Made by a program: the position numbers and the translations under genes. Source: Sedimentibacter sp. MB31-C6 (GTDB lineage: Bacteria; Bacillota; Clostridia; Tissierellales; Sedimentibacteraceae). Taken from it: DNA of 64,000 bases. Shown piece after piece: positions 35,824-45,716 of the stretch. How positions within the stretch are numbered: the stretch's first letter is position 1; each line of letters starts with the position of its first letter. The notes beneath the pieces are model-generated. The model was given only the letters and a program-made list of their open reading frames with translations. It searched no databases and was not told the DNA's origin. Where the stretch lies: assembly GCF_035934735.1 (NCBI RefSeq), contig NZ_CP142396.1, forward strand, positions 2,294,001 through 2,358,000, given 5' to 3'.

Positions 35824-37164
35824 TTGAAAAAAATTAGAATAGGAAGCGGTGCAGGATATGCGGGAGACAGACTGGAACCTGCATTGGAACTTATAGAAAA
35901 AGGCAATATAGATTATATAAGCTTTGAGTGTTTGGCTGAAAGAACAATTGCCATAGCACAAAAAGCTAAGTTAGTAAATCCCAATAAAGGTTATAACGGA
36001 TTATTGGAGCACAGAATGGATAAAGTTCTTCCTTTAGCCTATAAACATAAAGTAAAAGTTATAACAAACATGGGAGCTGCCAATCCACAAAGTGCTGCTG
36101 ATGTAGTTTGTAAAATGGCAGAAGAAAAAGGAATTAAAGGATTAAAGGTAGCAGCTGTATACGGTGATGATGTACTTGATAAATTAGATAAGTATAAAGA
36201 TACTACAGTTTGGGAAACAGGAAAACCCCTATCTGAATTAGATGGTATTATATCTGCCAATGTTTATATGGGAATTGACGGAATAGTAGAAGCTTTAAAA
36301 AATGGAGCTGATATAGTAATTACAGGAAGAGTTTCTGACCCGGCATTATTCTTGGCGCCTTTGGTTTATGAATTTGGTTGGGATTTGAATAATTATGATT
36401 TATTGGGAAAAGGAACTCTAATAGGCCATTTGCTTGAATGCGGAGGTCAGGCAACCGGTGGTTATTATGCAGAACCGGGCAAAAAAGATGTTGAAAAACT
36501 GTGGGAGCTTGGTTTCCCGATTGCCGAAGTAAGCGAAGGCGGCGAATTTATAATGACTAAGGTTGAAGGTTCTGGAGGAGTTGTAAATAAGGATACATTA
36601 ACAGAACAGATGATATATGAAATTCACGACCCATCAACATATTTGACACCGGATTGTATCGCAGATTTTTCAAAAGTTACTTTTACACAAAAATATAAGG
36701 ATGTAGTAGAAGTTAAAGGTGCTACAGGAAGAGAAAAAACAGATACATTAAAAGTAAGCTTAGGTTATAAGGATTGTTATATAGGTGAAGGCGAAATCAG
36801 CTATGCAGGTCCCGGTTGCTTGGAAAGAGCAAAGCTAGCTGCTGAAATAGTTGAAAAAAGACTTAAATTAACAAATGTAAATTATGATGAGTTAAGAGTT
36901 GATTTTATTGGAATTAATGCAATTTACAAAAATAGCGAAAGAAATTACAACACTCCTGAAGAAGTAAGATTAAGAGTTGCAGCAAGAACAAAAAATAAAA
37001 ATGATGCAGTTCAAATCGGAAATGAAGTTGAAACATTGTATACAAACGGTCCTGCAGGCGGTGGCGGAGCTACTAAAACAGTAAATGAAATTGTATCAGT
37101 AGCTTCAATATTAGTTAACCGCAATGATGTAGAAGCTAAAGTGATTTACAAGGAGGTACAATAA
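35824..37164 (+). CDS. AtuA-family protein, large part (DUF1446)
   Basis: 446 residues with a TTG start behind GGAGG. RIGSGAGYAGDRLEPALELI, ITNMGAANPQSAADVVCKMA and VITGRVSDPALFLAPLV are characteristic of DUF1446, the N-terminal domain of AtuA from acyclic terpene and long-chain acid catabolism; GPAGGGGATKTV lies near the end. In many bacteria this domain and the next gene's domain are one protein; here they are separate and overlap by one base. The biochemical role is not established, and the substrate here is set only by context with the CitMHS transporter. Confidence 0.85.
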   Translation: MKKIRIGSGAGYAGDRLEPALELIEKGNIDYISFECLAERTIAIAQKAKLVNPNKGYNGLLEHRMDKVLPLAYKHKVKVITNMGAANPQSAADVVCKMAEEKGIKGLKVAAVYGDDVLDKLDKYKDTTVWETGKPLSELDGIISANVYMGIDGIVEALKNGADIVITGRVSDPALFLAPLVYEFGWDLNNYDLLGKGTLIGHLLECGGQATGGYYAEPGKKDVEKLWELGFPIAEVSEGGEFIMTKVEGSGGVVNKDTLTEQMIYEIHDPSTYLTPDCIADFSKVTFTQKYKDVVEVKGATGREKTDTLKVSLGYKDCYIGEGEISYAGPGCLERAKLAAEIVEKRLKLTNVNYDELRVDFIGINAIYKNSERNYNTPEEVRLRVAARTKNKNDAVQIGNEVETLYTNGPAGGGGATKTVNEIVSVASILVNRNDVEAKVIYKEVQ

Positions 37165-37463
37165 TGAAATTATGGGAAATTGCTCATTCAAGAACAGGGG
37201 ATAAAGGTAATATTTCTAATGTATCTCTTATAGTATACGATATCAAAAATTATGAGTTAATAAAAGAAAAAGTAACACCTGAAGTAGTTAAGGAATGGTT
37301 TAAAGACATTGTAAAAGGTGAAGTAAAAAGATATGATTTGCCGCAATTAGGAGCACTTAACTTTGTTATGTATGATGCCCTTGGTGGTGGAGTAACAAGG
37401 TCTTTAGCATTAGATAAACACGGAAAAAGTTTAAGTTCATATTTGTTGGATATAGAAATATAA
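37164..37463 (+). CDS. AtuA-family protein, small part (C-terminal ferredoxin-like domain)
   Basis: 99 residues: MKLWEIAHSRTGDKGNISN and LPQLGALNFVMYDALGGGV match the C-terminal domain of AtuA-type proteins, and ARSGDKG-like motifs are its hallmark. The TAATG junction with the preceding gene suggests a 1:1 complex of the two products. GGAGG lies in the end of the upstream gene. Confidence 0.85.
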   Translation: MKLWEIAHSRTGDKGNISNVSLIVYDIKNYELIKEKVTPEVVKEWFKDIVKGEVKRYDLPQLGALNFVMYDALGGGVTRSLALDKHGKSLSSYLLDIEI

Positions 37464-37470
37464 AGCACAT

Positions 37471-37506
37471 AAAAGCCTTGCAAGATATTTATTGCGAGGC
37501 TTTTAT
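37471..37506 (+). terminator. Terminator of the citMHS-atuA operon
   Basis: AAAAGCCTTGCAA (37471-37483) pairs with TTGCGAGGCTTTT (37492-37504), an A-rich/T-rich bounded stem typical of bidirectional terminators. Confidence 0.88.
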
Positions 37507-37565
37507 AATCTGGATTTATGACCATTCCCTTTTTTTATTGTAATATGTCGAGATTTGCATTATAA

Positions 37566-37743
37566 TGGAAAATAAAGGATGAAGGTTTTTTTGGAAAACT
37601 ATTTGAAGAGAAAGATGTGTACATTAAGGTAAGAGTAGAATTAGCTAGTGCTGCACATGCTAGTGGTAATAATTATGTTTTTTGTAATGTCATTTCATTT
37701 TGCAGAAATGGACTTTAAAGAATCAGACTTTCCATATAGGTAA
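37566..37743 (+). pseudogene. Decayed toxin gene of a Panacea-type toxin-antitoxin module
   Basis: The C-terminal part of a toxin can be read: FEEKDVYIKVRVELASA then GNNYVFC in one frame, and MSFHFAEMDFKESDFPYR in the next. An extra base in TTTGTAATG (about 37685) shifts the frame, and the 5' half of the gene is gone. The pattern matches the end of the toxin at 55625 (DIYIKVNMIE, VIVSFHKRNFEIKYLFR). The expected antitoxin follows directly. Confidence 0.65.
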
Positions 37744-37756
37744 GGTTGAGGTGAAA

Positions 37757-38279
37757 ATGATGAATAAAATAAAAAGTAAAAAGAGATTATGCTTAATTTG
37801 CATGGAAGAGCATGAGGTAGATACAGTAGAGGTAATTGAAACTGAGATTTTTAAGGATGAAGAAGTATCTTTTATAGCTACCTACGAATATTGTTCAAAT
37901 GCAGATGAGTATCTTGAAACAGAAGAAATGATAAAGGTAAATAGTCTAGCTATGAAAGATGCCTGGCTTAGCATATAGTGCTCTTCCTATGGGAGCAGTG
38001 CCAGAAGGATATGAACAGATAGTATTACTAGATGGTGTGAAGTATGACACTGTTTGGTATGGAGAGAATGTGGGCTACAGATTTAAAACAGCTCTAGGAT
38101 TTGAGATTAAAGAATTAACTCAGTCTGAGGTTGAAACATTAGATGATGTAATTCAGCAGCTTGGGAACTTAAATTCAGATGAAATTGTGTATAAGATGCA
38201 TGAAGAAGAAGCGTATAGATGTACTGACAGTAACTGCCTTATATCCTTTTCATTTGCAGAGAGGTTAAATATTGATTAA
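37757..38279 (+). pseudogene. Decayed Panacea-domain antitoxin with internal deletion
   Basis: The first 73 codons from 37757 encode the MqsA-like zinc-binding N-terminus (RLCLICMEEHEVDTVEV, then EYCSNADEYLETEEM, ending SLAMKDA). An overlapping frame (from 37959) continues with the C-terminal tail of a Panacea domain (LAYSALPMGAVPEGYEQIVL, GYRFKTALGFEIKELT). The helix-turn-helix and most of Panacea are missing, and the junction is out of frame, near 37958. Compare the intact protein at 56094. GAGGTG precedes the ATG. Confidence 0.65.
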
Positions 38280-38288
38280 TAGAATTTT

Positions 38289-38318
38289 ACCCTGGTAAAT
38301 TGTGAGCCAGGGTTTCTA
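38289..38318 (+). terminator. Terminator after the Panacea relic
   Basis: ACCCTGG (38289-38295) pairs with CCAGGGT (38307-38313), followed by TTCTATTTTA. Confidence 0.7.
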
Positions 38319-38355
38319 TTTTACGTAGAAATAAGCATTGGTGCCAGTCACTTGA

Positions 38356-38487
<132 letters not shown>

Positions 38488-38508
38488 CAATAGATTTACA
38501 AACAATCA

Positions 38509-38536
38509 AATAGCACCCATGTGGTGCTATTTTTTG
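38509..38536 (+). terminator. Terminator after the flavoprotein relic
   Basis: AATAGCACC (38509-38517) pairs with GGTGCTATT (38523-38531), followed by a T-run. Confidence 0.88.
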
Positions 38537-38666
38537 CAGCAGTGTGAATAATTTTATGTAATCTTTTTTTAGTAAAAATACAAATATGAACTGTTTCCGT
38601 GATAGGTATTGAACTTATTTTTGATTTAATCAAGTTGATTATTTTTTATTGTGAGTATATAATTGA

Positions 38667-40184
<1,518 letters not shown>

Positions 40185-40230
40185 AGTCCTGAAGTTATAG
40201 AAACTAAAGCAATTTTTAATAAAGGTAATA

Positions 40231-40479
40231 TTGCCTAAAATAAATCACAAAACTAATTCTTCAGAACTGCTTATTAAATTTGGGAATAATCTGAACGAAA
40301 ATGAACTTAAAATAATGAAATATGTTAAATCTGCCGGACGAATAACCAGAAAGAAAGCAGAGAATATTTTATCTTTGAAAAAAACTCAAACTGTTCAAAT
40401 TTCAAGGGATATGGTAGATAATGGAGTTTTGATAAAGGTTGGCGCTGGTAGAAATACAATTTATGTAGCGAACGCCTAA
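40231..40479 (+). CDS. Winged-helix fragment, possibly the tail of a larger protein
   Basis: 82 residues with a TTG start and weak AAAGG. LNENELKIMKYVKSAGRITR, KKAENILSLKKTQTVQISRD and VLIKVGAGRNTIY read as one winged-helix domain like those ending AlbA_2/Schlafen-type ATP-binding proteins. With no other domain present it is probably a remnant, though a small regulator is possible. Confidence 0.45.
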   Translation: MPKINHKTNSSELLIKFGNNLNENELKIMKYVKSAGRITRKKAENILSLKKTQTVQISRDMVDNGVLIKVGAGRNTIYVANA

Positions 40480-40548
40480 TTGTCATTCGACCGTTTGCTC
40501 GTTCATAGTAGCAAAGTTAAGGTTATTGAGTTATCTTTAAATTTAGTA

Positions 40549-40700
40549 ATTTATATGACAAATGTATCAAACGTGTTATAAGGAATTACCAAATTTAACC
40601 TATAGAAATGCTATCTCAAAAAAATGAGATAGCTTTTTCATAGTGGTATTTGCATTTTTTATTTCATGGCCTTTGCCAATTTTAGTAGCAATGATTCATT
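40549..40700. repeat. Right copy of the direct repeat bracketing the 32.75-40.55 kb island
   Basis: It begins TTTATATGACAAATGTATCA, the same as 32577 onward, then continues with the terminator hairpin (40606-40635) and the 3' end of the amidase gene through ATTCAT. Here the amidase is intact while the SLOG gene is represented only by its last codons: the mirror of the left copy. Confidence 0.87.
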
Positions 40701-41357
40701 GAATTTGTAAAATTTTAAGTATTGCATTGTATTATCATCAATTCCAGTTTTAGATTGGATAATCTTTTCTGCTTCTTGTACTGTTAGATTTTCCATATTC
40801 AAATATTCATAAATTACCTTAGCTTGAGTTTGAGCAATTATCCTTAAATTCTCATTGATTTTTAGGAATGCTTCGTCTTGTTCATTGTCATGGAATCCAT
40901 TTTCGACTAAAAGTATATGCTTACAGTCTGTAGCTGCAGCACCACGAATTACACCATAATAGTTATAAATTATTCCGCTTTCTGTGTAAACTCTCGTCTT
41001 TGCGCCTCGATTAGTATTTCCCATTACTGATGCAACACTAGAAGCTAATTTGTTTGCAAATTCATCGTCTTGTGGCTTGTTATAATCATAATATACTTCT
41101 ACGCCCCTGACAGTACCATTGTAAGCATTAGTATGCTCACTGATAAATAAGTTATATCCCTTTGCTTTTTGTCCTCTAGCGAAAGGTTCTGGATTTTCAT
41201 CCCAAGTACGACTGAAATCTGCCTGCATGCCTTTTGCCTGTAGGATTTCCTTTAGATAAGTTGATATCTTCCATACTCCTTGATATTCATAATATCCAGT
41301 TGGACCTTTATTAGCATTACCTGGCGCATGTCCAGGGTCTATCATTACTTTAATCAT
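40659..41357 (-). CDS. N-acetylmuramoyl-L-alanine amidase (Amidase_3), endolysin-like
   Basis: 232 residues. The zinc amidase fold is shown by KVMIDPGHAPGNANKGPTGY (His ligand and adjacent residues), YNLFISEHTNAYNG (second His) and ILLVENGFHDNEQDE (catalytic Glu). No signal peptide is visible, as in phage endolysins; the C-terminal ~50 residues (LTVQEAEKIIQSKTGIDD) form a small helical domain. It cuts the amide bond between muramic acid and the stem peptide. It stands alone, so a prophage remnant is likely. Confidence 0.88.
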   Translation of the reverse strand: MIKVMIDPGHAPGNANKGPTGYYEYQGVWKISTYLKEILQAKGMQADFSRTWDENPEPFARGQKAKGYNLFISEHTNAYNGTVRGVEVYYDYNKPQDDEFANKLASSVASVMGNTNRGAKTRVYTESGIIYNYYGVIRGAAATDCKHILLVENGFHDNEQDEAFLKINENLRIIAQTQAKVIYEYLNMENLTVQEAEKIIQSKTGIDDNTMQYLKFYKFNESLLLKLAKAMK

Positions 41358-41477
41358 TGTTACACCCTCTATTATTGTTGTTGTTGTTATATTAATATTT
41401 TAATAAATAATAAGTTATCTTTATAGTATATGTAAATTTCTAAGTTTGTCTCTAAATTACTATAAAGTCTTTTAAAT

Positions 41478-41504
41478 GTAGGGTACGCATTGTATGCGTA
41501 CCGC
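41478..41504. repeat. Family-2 palindrome
   Basis: GTACGCAT and ATGCGTAC arms, followed by CCGCGGTTGG, the same flank as the copy at 59752. It lies in the 41358-41675 gap between the amidase and GGDEF genes. Confidence 0.85.
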
Positions 41505-41604
41505 GGTTGGTACAGTCAATTATAATTAACTTAGAACTTAGCTAATTATAGATATTGACAAATGGTAAGTCTGCAAATATGATTATGTGATGTGCTGTTG
41601 TGTC

Positions 41605-41646
41605 AAGACAAGCTAGGATGCAAAGGGGAAACGTCCCCGTGTCTTA
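41605..41646. repeat. Composite palindrome (fourth repeat type)
   Basis: An outer AAGACA/TGTCTT pair encloses GGGGA-AACG-TCCCC (41625-41638). It sits just before the GGDEF gene. It does not match the c-di-GMP riboswitch pattern and is more likely another REP-like element. Confidence 0.6.
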
Positions 41647-41675
41647 TAAACGAAGAAAGTTAGGAGAATTAAATA

Positions 41676-42140
41676 ATGGACTACACAAACTTTTCGAGAG
41701 AACAGCTTAGAACATTGATAGAAAGCTTGAAAGCAGAGATAGCTGATTATAATAGGACAAAGATTCCATTATCTATTGCAATGTTTGACATTGACGATTT
41801 CAAAAAAGTAAATGATAGAAAAGGGCACGTATACGGGGATCAGGTACTTGTTGATGTTGCAGCTCTCATAAATAAAAGTATAAGGGATACAGATTTAGTT
41901 GGAAGATATGGTGGAGAAGAGTTTATGGTTATTTTTAAAGAGGCTAATCTTGTGACAGCATCAATTATTGCTGAACGAATCAGAAAAGCTGTTGAAAAAC
42001 ACATTTTTAATGAAGGAATAACCATAACAATAAGTGGTGGAGTAAAGCAGTATGAAGGAGAAAATTTGAAGGACTTTATTCACGAAGCTGATAAAAATTT
42101 GTATAAAGCGAAACATAATGGAAAAAATCAAGTTATATAA
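41676..42140 (+). CDS. Minimal diguanylate cyclase (GGDEF domain only)
   Basis: 154 residues. MFDIDDFKKVNDRKGH holds the metal-binding Asp and VGRYGGEEFMVIF the catalytic GGEEF. The inhibitory RxxD site (RDTD) is intact five residues before it. There is no sensory domain, and the usual DxLTGLxNRR opening of the fold is replaced by NFSREQLRTLIESL, so the protein may be an N-terminal truncation that kept activity, or a regulator by c-di-GMP binding. GGAG precedes the start. Confidence 0.88.
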   Translation: MDYTNFSREQLRTLIESLKAEIADYNRTKIPLSIAMFDIDDFKKVNDRKGHVYGDQVLVDVAALINKSIRDTDLVGRYGGEEFMVIFKEANLVTASIIAERIRKAVEKHIFNEGITITISGGVKQYEGENLKDFIHEADKNLYKAKHNGKNQVI

Positions 42141-42277
42141 AACTAGAGTTCATTTTACTGTTCTATCAACTATGGAGGACGGATTATGATGAAAAGAGGC
42201 TTTGATTAAATTGCAATTTTTTTTATTATTGTTATTATGAAAGAAAAAGGATATTATAGATTAAAAAAGGAAAATAA

Positions 42278-42826
42278 ATGTATACAATAAAAACAACTCA
42301 TAAAAGTATAAAAACTGATGAACTAATAAAGAATTATTATGATAAAGAGAAAATAGAAAATTTTTGTAAACAATGTGAAAAGTACAATAAAATTTGGTCT
42401 TGTCCACCTTATGATTTTGATACTGAACAATATGTCAGACAATTTGAATACATTCATATTATAGGAACACAGATTATTTTTGATAAAACTACTATAGAAG
42501 AAGTTAATACAATAGAAAATATTAAAAAGTTTTCAATTGGAACAATTTTAAAAGAAAGAAAAAAGATTTTTGATAAACTATTATTATTAGAAAGCAAATA
42601 CCCAGGTAGTAAGGCTATAAATGCAGGTAATTGTTCTATTTGTGAAAAGTGTACAAGGGTTAATAATAGAAAATGTATCAACGAAAGTTTAATTAGGTAT
42701 TCTTTAGAATCTTTAGGTTTTGATGTAGCGAAAATAACTAGTGAAATATTAGGTATAGAACTTAAATGGTCATCTGAGACTCTTCCAGAATACTTAACAA
42801 TGGCTAGTGGGTTTATGACCACATAG
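42278..42826 (+). CDS. DUF2284 putative metal-binding protein
   Basis: 182 residues with Cys clusters typical of DUF2284: CKQCEKYNKIWSCPPYDFDT near the start and NAGNCSICEKCTRVNNRKC at about 115-130. Likely binds a metal or Fe-S cluster; function unknown, though members often sit with corrinoid or radical-SAM systems. AAAAGG precedes the start. It is not clearly in an operon. Confidence 0.85.
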   Translation: MYTIKTTHKSIKTDELIKNYYDKEKIENFCKQCEKYNKIWSCPPYDFDTEQYVRQFEYIHIIGTQIIFDKTTIEEVNTIENIKKFSIGTILKERKKIFDKLLLLESKYPGSKAINAGNCSICEKCTRVNNRKCINESLIRYSLESLGFDVAKITSEILGIELKWSSETLPEYLTMASGFMTT

Positions 42827-42827
42827 G

Positions 42828-42908
42828 ATAAATTGAACCTATAGAAATGCTATTTCAAAAAATGAGATAATATTTCTTAATGTAGGGGACGCATTGTATG
42901 CGTACCGC
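42828..42908. repeat. Terminator fragment copy plus family-2 palindrome
   Basis: AACCTATAGAAATGCTAT with TTTCAAAAAATGAGATA (from about 42836) is a third, mutated copy of the hairpin found at 32656 and 40606. A family-2 unit follows at 42882-42908. Confidence 0.75.
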
Positions 42909-43058
42909 TGGTGGATGGTTTGTTACTATTTTTTTTGTGATTTGATATAACTTATTTTCATAAATCCCTTAATTTCAATGAAATTGTTTTATTATTCTTT
43001 ATAATTTAACTATGATATAATCACTGATGAAGTAAAAATAATAACAATGAGGTATTTT

Positions 43059-43973
43059 ATGAAAAAGTATAGTTTTATCAGTATTATATTAGTACTTATG
43101 CTTGTAATCGCTGTTGGATGCACAGCTGAAAAACCACAAGAAACCCCTGAAGTTTTAGAATCTAGCGATGAATTTAATTCACAGATATTATTTAACGGTT
43201 CATCAACTTTAGCTCCTGTTATGGCTTCAATTTCCACTAACTTTATTGAAGGTTTTGTAACGTGGGACAAGGTTGATGCATCATTCCCTGAAAAGAATAT
43301 CGCTATATATGTATCAGCAGGAGGTTCAGGACAAGGTGTTAAATCTGTTATAGATAAAACGAGTGATTTTGGTATGGTTGCAAGAACTGTTAAGGATTCA
43401 GAAAAAGAACAGCTTCCTGAACTTCAGGAATTCAAGGTTGGTATTGACGCTTTAACATTGGGAGTTAACCCTAATAATCCTATTTTAATAATCAAGGATG
43501 ATTTAACAAAAGACGAAATAGTAAAAATATTCTCTGGTGAATATAAAACTTGGAAAGACATAGACTCCTCACTTCCTGACAAAGAAATTATCGTAGTGAC
43601 AAGAGATATAGGTGGAGGAGCTCATGAAGTATTCCAGTCAAAAATAATGGGTGATGTTGATGTTAAGGCTGATGCTATACAAGCACCATCTATGGGAGCA
43701 TTGGTTACAAAGATAATTGAAAATGAATATGCCATAGGATATGCATCTTTTGGTGTTGTTAACCAAAATGCAGGAAAAGTATCTACAATAAAAGTAGACG
43801 GAGTAGAAGCAACACAAGAAAACATCATAAACGGTTCATACATAATTCAAAGACCATTAATGGCTATTATAAACGGTGAGTTAACTGTACAACAGCAAGC
43901 ATTCATGGACTATGTAATGAGTGATGAAGGAATGGAAGTAGTAGAATCAATGGGCTTTGTGCCGGCAAAATAA
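43059..43973 (+). CDS. pstS: Phosphate ABC transporter substrate-binding lipoprotein
   Basis: About 304 residues. ATG at 43059 is preferred to 43047 because GAGG lies between them. The lipobox (LVIAVGCTAEK) anchors it outside the membrane. FNGSSTLAPVMASISTNF is the phosphate-binding signature of PstS proteins, followed by YVSAGGSGQGVKSVIDKTSD and VTRDIGGGAHEVFQSK. First gene of a pst operon lacking phoU. Confidence 0.92.
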   Translation: MKKYSFISIILVLMLVIAVGCTAEKPQETPEVLESSDEFNSQILFNGSSTLAPVMASISTNFIEGFVTWDKVDASFPEKNIAIYVSAGGSGQGVKSVIDKTSDFGMVARTVKDSEKEQLPELQEFKVGIDALTLGVNPNNPILIIKDDLTKDEIVKIFSGEYKTWKDIDSSLPDKEIIVVTRDIGGGAHEVFQSKIMGDVDVKADAIQAPSMGALVTKIIENEYAIGYASFGVVNQNAGKVSTIKVDGVEATQENIINGSYIIQRPLMAIINGELTVQQQAFMDYVMSDEGMEVVESMGFVPAK

Positions 43974-43976
43974 TTA

Positions 43977-44012
43977 CTATAACTCCCGCTTTATGCGGGA
44001 GTTATAGTTTTA
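43977..44012 (+). terminator. Strong hairpin between pstS and pstC
   Basis: A 13-bp perfect stem, CTATAACTCCCGC with GCGGGAGTTATAG, loop TTTAT, then TTTT immediately before the pstC ribosome site. Probably a partial terminator that keeps pstS expression above that of the permease genes. Confidence 0.85.
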
Positions 44013-44022
44013 AGGAGTCATT

Positions 44023-44895
44023 ATGAAAGATTATAGAGAAAATATATTTCGCATAACAATAACCATTGGAGCTATATTATCAAGTTTGTTGGTTCTGTTG
44101 GTATTTTTTTATATACTAAAAGAAAGTCTTCCCTTCTTCAAGGAGGTAAATTTTCGCGAATATATTTTGGGGTACAGCTGGAGTCCTTTAAGCTCTAAGC
44201 CTAATTATTCTTTTCTCCCAATGATATTAGCAACCCTATATATTTCTTTTTTGGCTATTTTAATTGCGACTCCTTTAAGCATAGGCTGTGCTCTGTTTTT
44301 AAGTTTTAATTCAAATAAAAAATATTCAAAAGTAATATTATCATTTATTGACATGATAGCTGGCATTCCTTCAGTAATTTTCGGGTTTTTAGGATTAGTA
44401 ATACTTGTTAAGTTTTTAGAAAAAAATCTAAATATGGTAACAGGTGAAAGTGTATTAGCAGGAGGGATACTTTTATCAGTAATGCTTTTTCCGTATATAG
44501 TTACCGGATGCACAGAAACATTTATTAAGGGTAAGAAAGTATATTATGCTGCTTCACAATCATTAGGAGTATCAAAATGGTATACAATGAGAAAAATAAT
44601 GCTTCCATTTGCTGTAAATTCAATATTTGTTAATATGCTTCTGGCATTTGGCAGGGCAATAGGCGAAACAATGGCAGTAATGATGGTCACCGGTAATTCC
44701 CCAATATTCCCTAAGCTTTTTGGAAGGGCTGAAACCATTCCATCACTTATAGCTCTTGAAATGGGGACAGCAACCTACAAAAGTATTCATTATTCATCCC
44801 TTTATGCAGCAGGACTTATTTTAATAATTATAATATTGATTATTCAGTTAATTGCATATATGATTAATAAGACAGGAACGAGGCATTCAAAGTGA
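44023..44895 (+). CDS. pstC: Phosphate ABC transporter permease PstC
   Basis: 290 residues, six membrane segments. SVLAGGILLSVMLFPYIVTG and the EAA-type loop ASQSLGVSKWYTMRKIMLPF, then GRAIGETMAVMMVTGNSP, identify PstC. AAGGAG precedes the start. Its stop overlaps the GTG of pstA (GTGA), implying coupled translation. Confidence 0.92.
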   Translation: MKDYRENIFRITITIGAILSSLLVLLVFFYILKESLPFFKEVNFREYILGYSWSPLSSKPNYSFLPMILATLYISFLAILIATPLSIGCALFLSFNSNKKYSKVILSFIDMIAGIPSVIFGFLGLVILVKFLEKNLNMVTGESVLAGGILLSVMLFPYIVTGCTETFIKGKKVYYAASQSLGVSKWYTMRKIMLPFAVNSIFVNMLLAFGRAIGETMAVMMVTGNSPIFPKLFGRAETIPSLIALEMGTATYKSIHYSSLYAAGLILIIIILIIQLIAYMINKTGTRHSK

Positions 44896-45716
44896 AATTA
44901 AAAGATTTATTTTTTAAATTATGGGTTATTTTTTCAGGAATAATAATTATATCGTCTACTTTTGGGTTATTTTTGTATCTTTTGTATAAAGGTATTGGAG
45001 TAGTTACACCTGAATTCATCCTTGGCTCTCCAAAAGGTATACCCCTTGGCACAGAAGGTGGAATATTTCCGGCAATTATAGGCTCTCTTATGTCCGGATT
45101 AATATCAGGATTGTTTGGGGGAACTTTGGGATTATGTACCGCTGTTTATTTAACCTTTTATTGTGAAAATGAAAAAATAAGAAAATATATAATGTTGGCA
45201 CTTCAATGCTTGGCGGGAATACCATCTGTTGTTATCGGACTTTTTGGATATACACTATTAATAGTAGGACTTGGTGTTAGTAAAAGCCTTCTAAGCGCAT
45301 CCATAACTTTGACGATTATGATTATTCCCTTTATTGCAATTCGAATGAAAAAAGCATTGGAGGAAACATCAAAAGACCAGTTTATTTGTTCATTAAGCTT
45401 AGGAATCCCCAAGGGTTATACAATAGTAAAATTAGTAATTCCAAGTGCATTCAAATATATAATGACTTCACTTGGCCTTGGAATAGTATTCGCCATGGGA
45501 GCAACTGCACCGATAATGTTTACAGGAGCTGTGATAATGTCAGGTGTCCCCGGTAAGCTTACAGACCCATTTATGGCACTACCATACCATTTATATATTT
45601 TGGTAAATGAGGGATTGTCTCTTGAAATGGCCTATGGAACTGCTTTTATGCTAATTGTTATAGTATTATTAATAAATATGATTTGCCATTTTATCGGCAG
45701 CTATGAGGATATGTAA
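44892..45716 (+). CDS. pstA: Phosphate ABC transporter permease PstA
   Basis: 274 residues, six membrane segments, GTG start overlapping pstC by 4 bases. CLAGIPSVVIGLFGYTLL, the loop SLSLGIPKGYTIVKLVIPSA and GIVFAMGATAPIMFTGAV are typical of PstA. Forms the channel together with PstC; pstB starts at the next base after its stop. Confidence 0.92.
   Translation: MKLKDLFFKLWVIFSGIIIISSTFGLFLYLLYKGIGVVTPEFILGSPKGIPLGTEGGIFPAIIGSLMSGLISGLFGGTLGLCTAVYLTFYCENEKIRKYIMLALQCLAGIPSVVIGLFGYTLLIVGLGVSKSLLSASITLTIMIIPFIAIRMKKALEETSKDQFICSLSLGIPKGYTIVKLVIPSAFKYIMTSLGLGIVFAMGATAPIMFTGAVIMSGVPGKLTDPFMALPYHLYILVNEGLSLEMAYGTAFMLIVIVLLINMICHFIGSYEDM

Noticed and set aside
41590-41660. c-di-GMP riboswitch before the GGDEF gene
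   Set aside because: The conserved GEMM core segments are absent; the sequence is a nested palindrome of the REP type.
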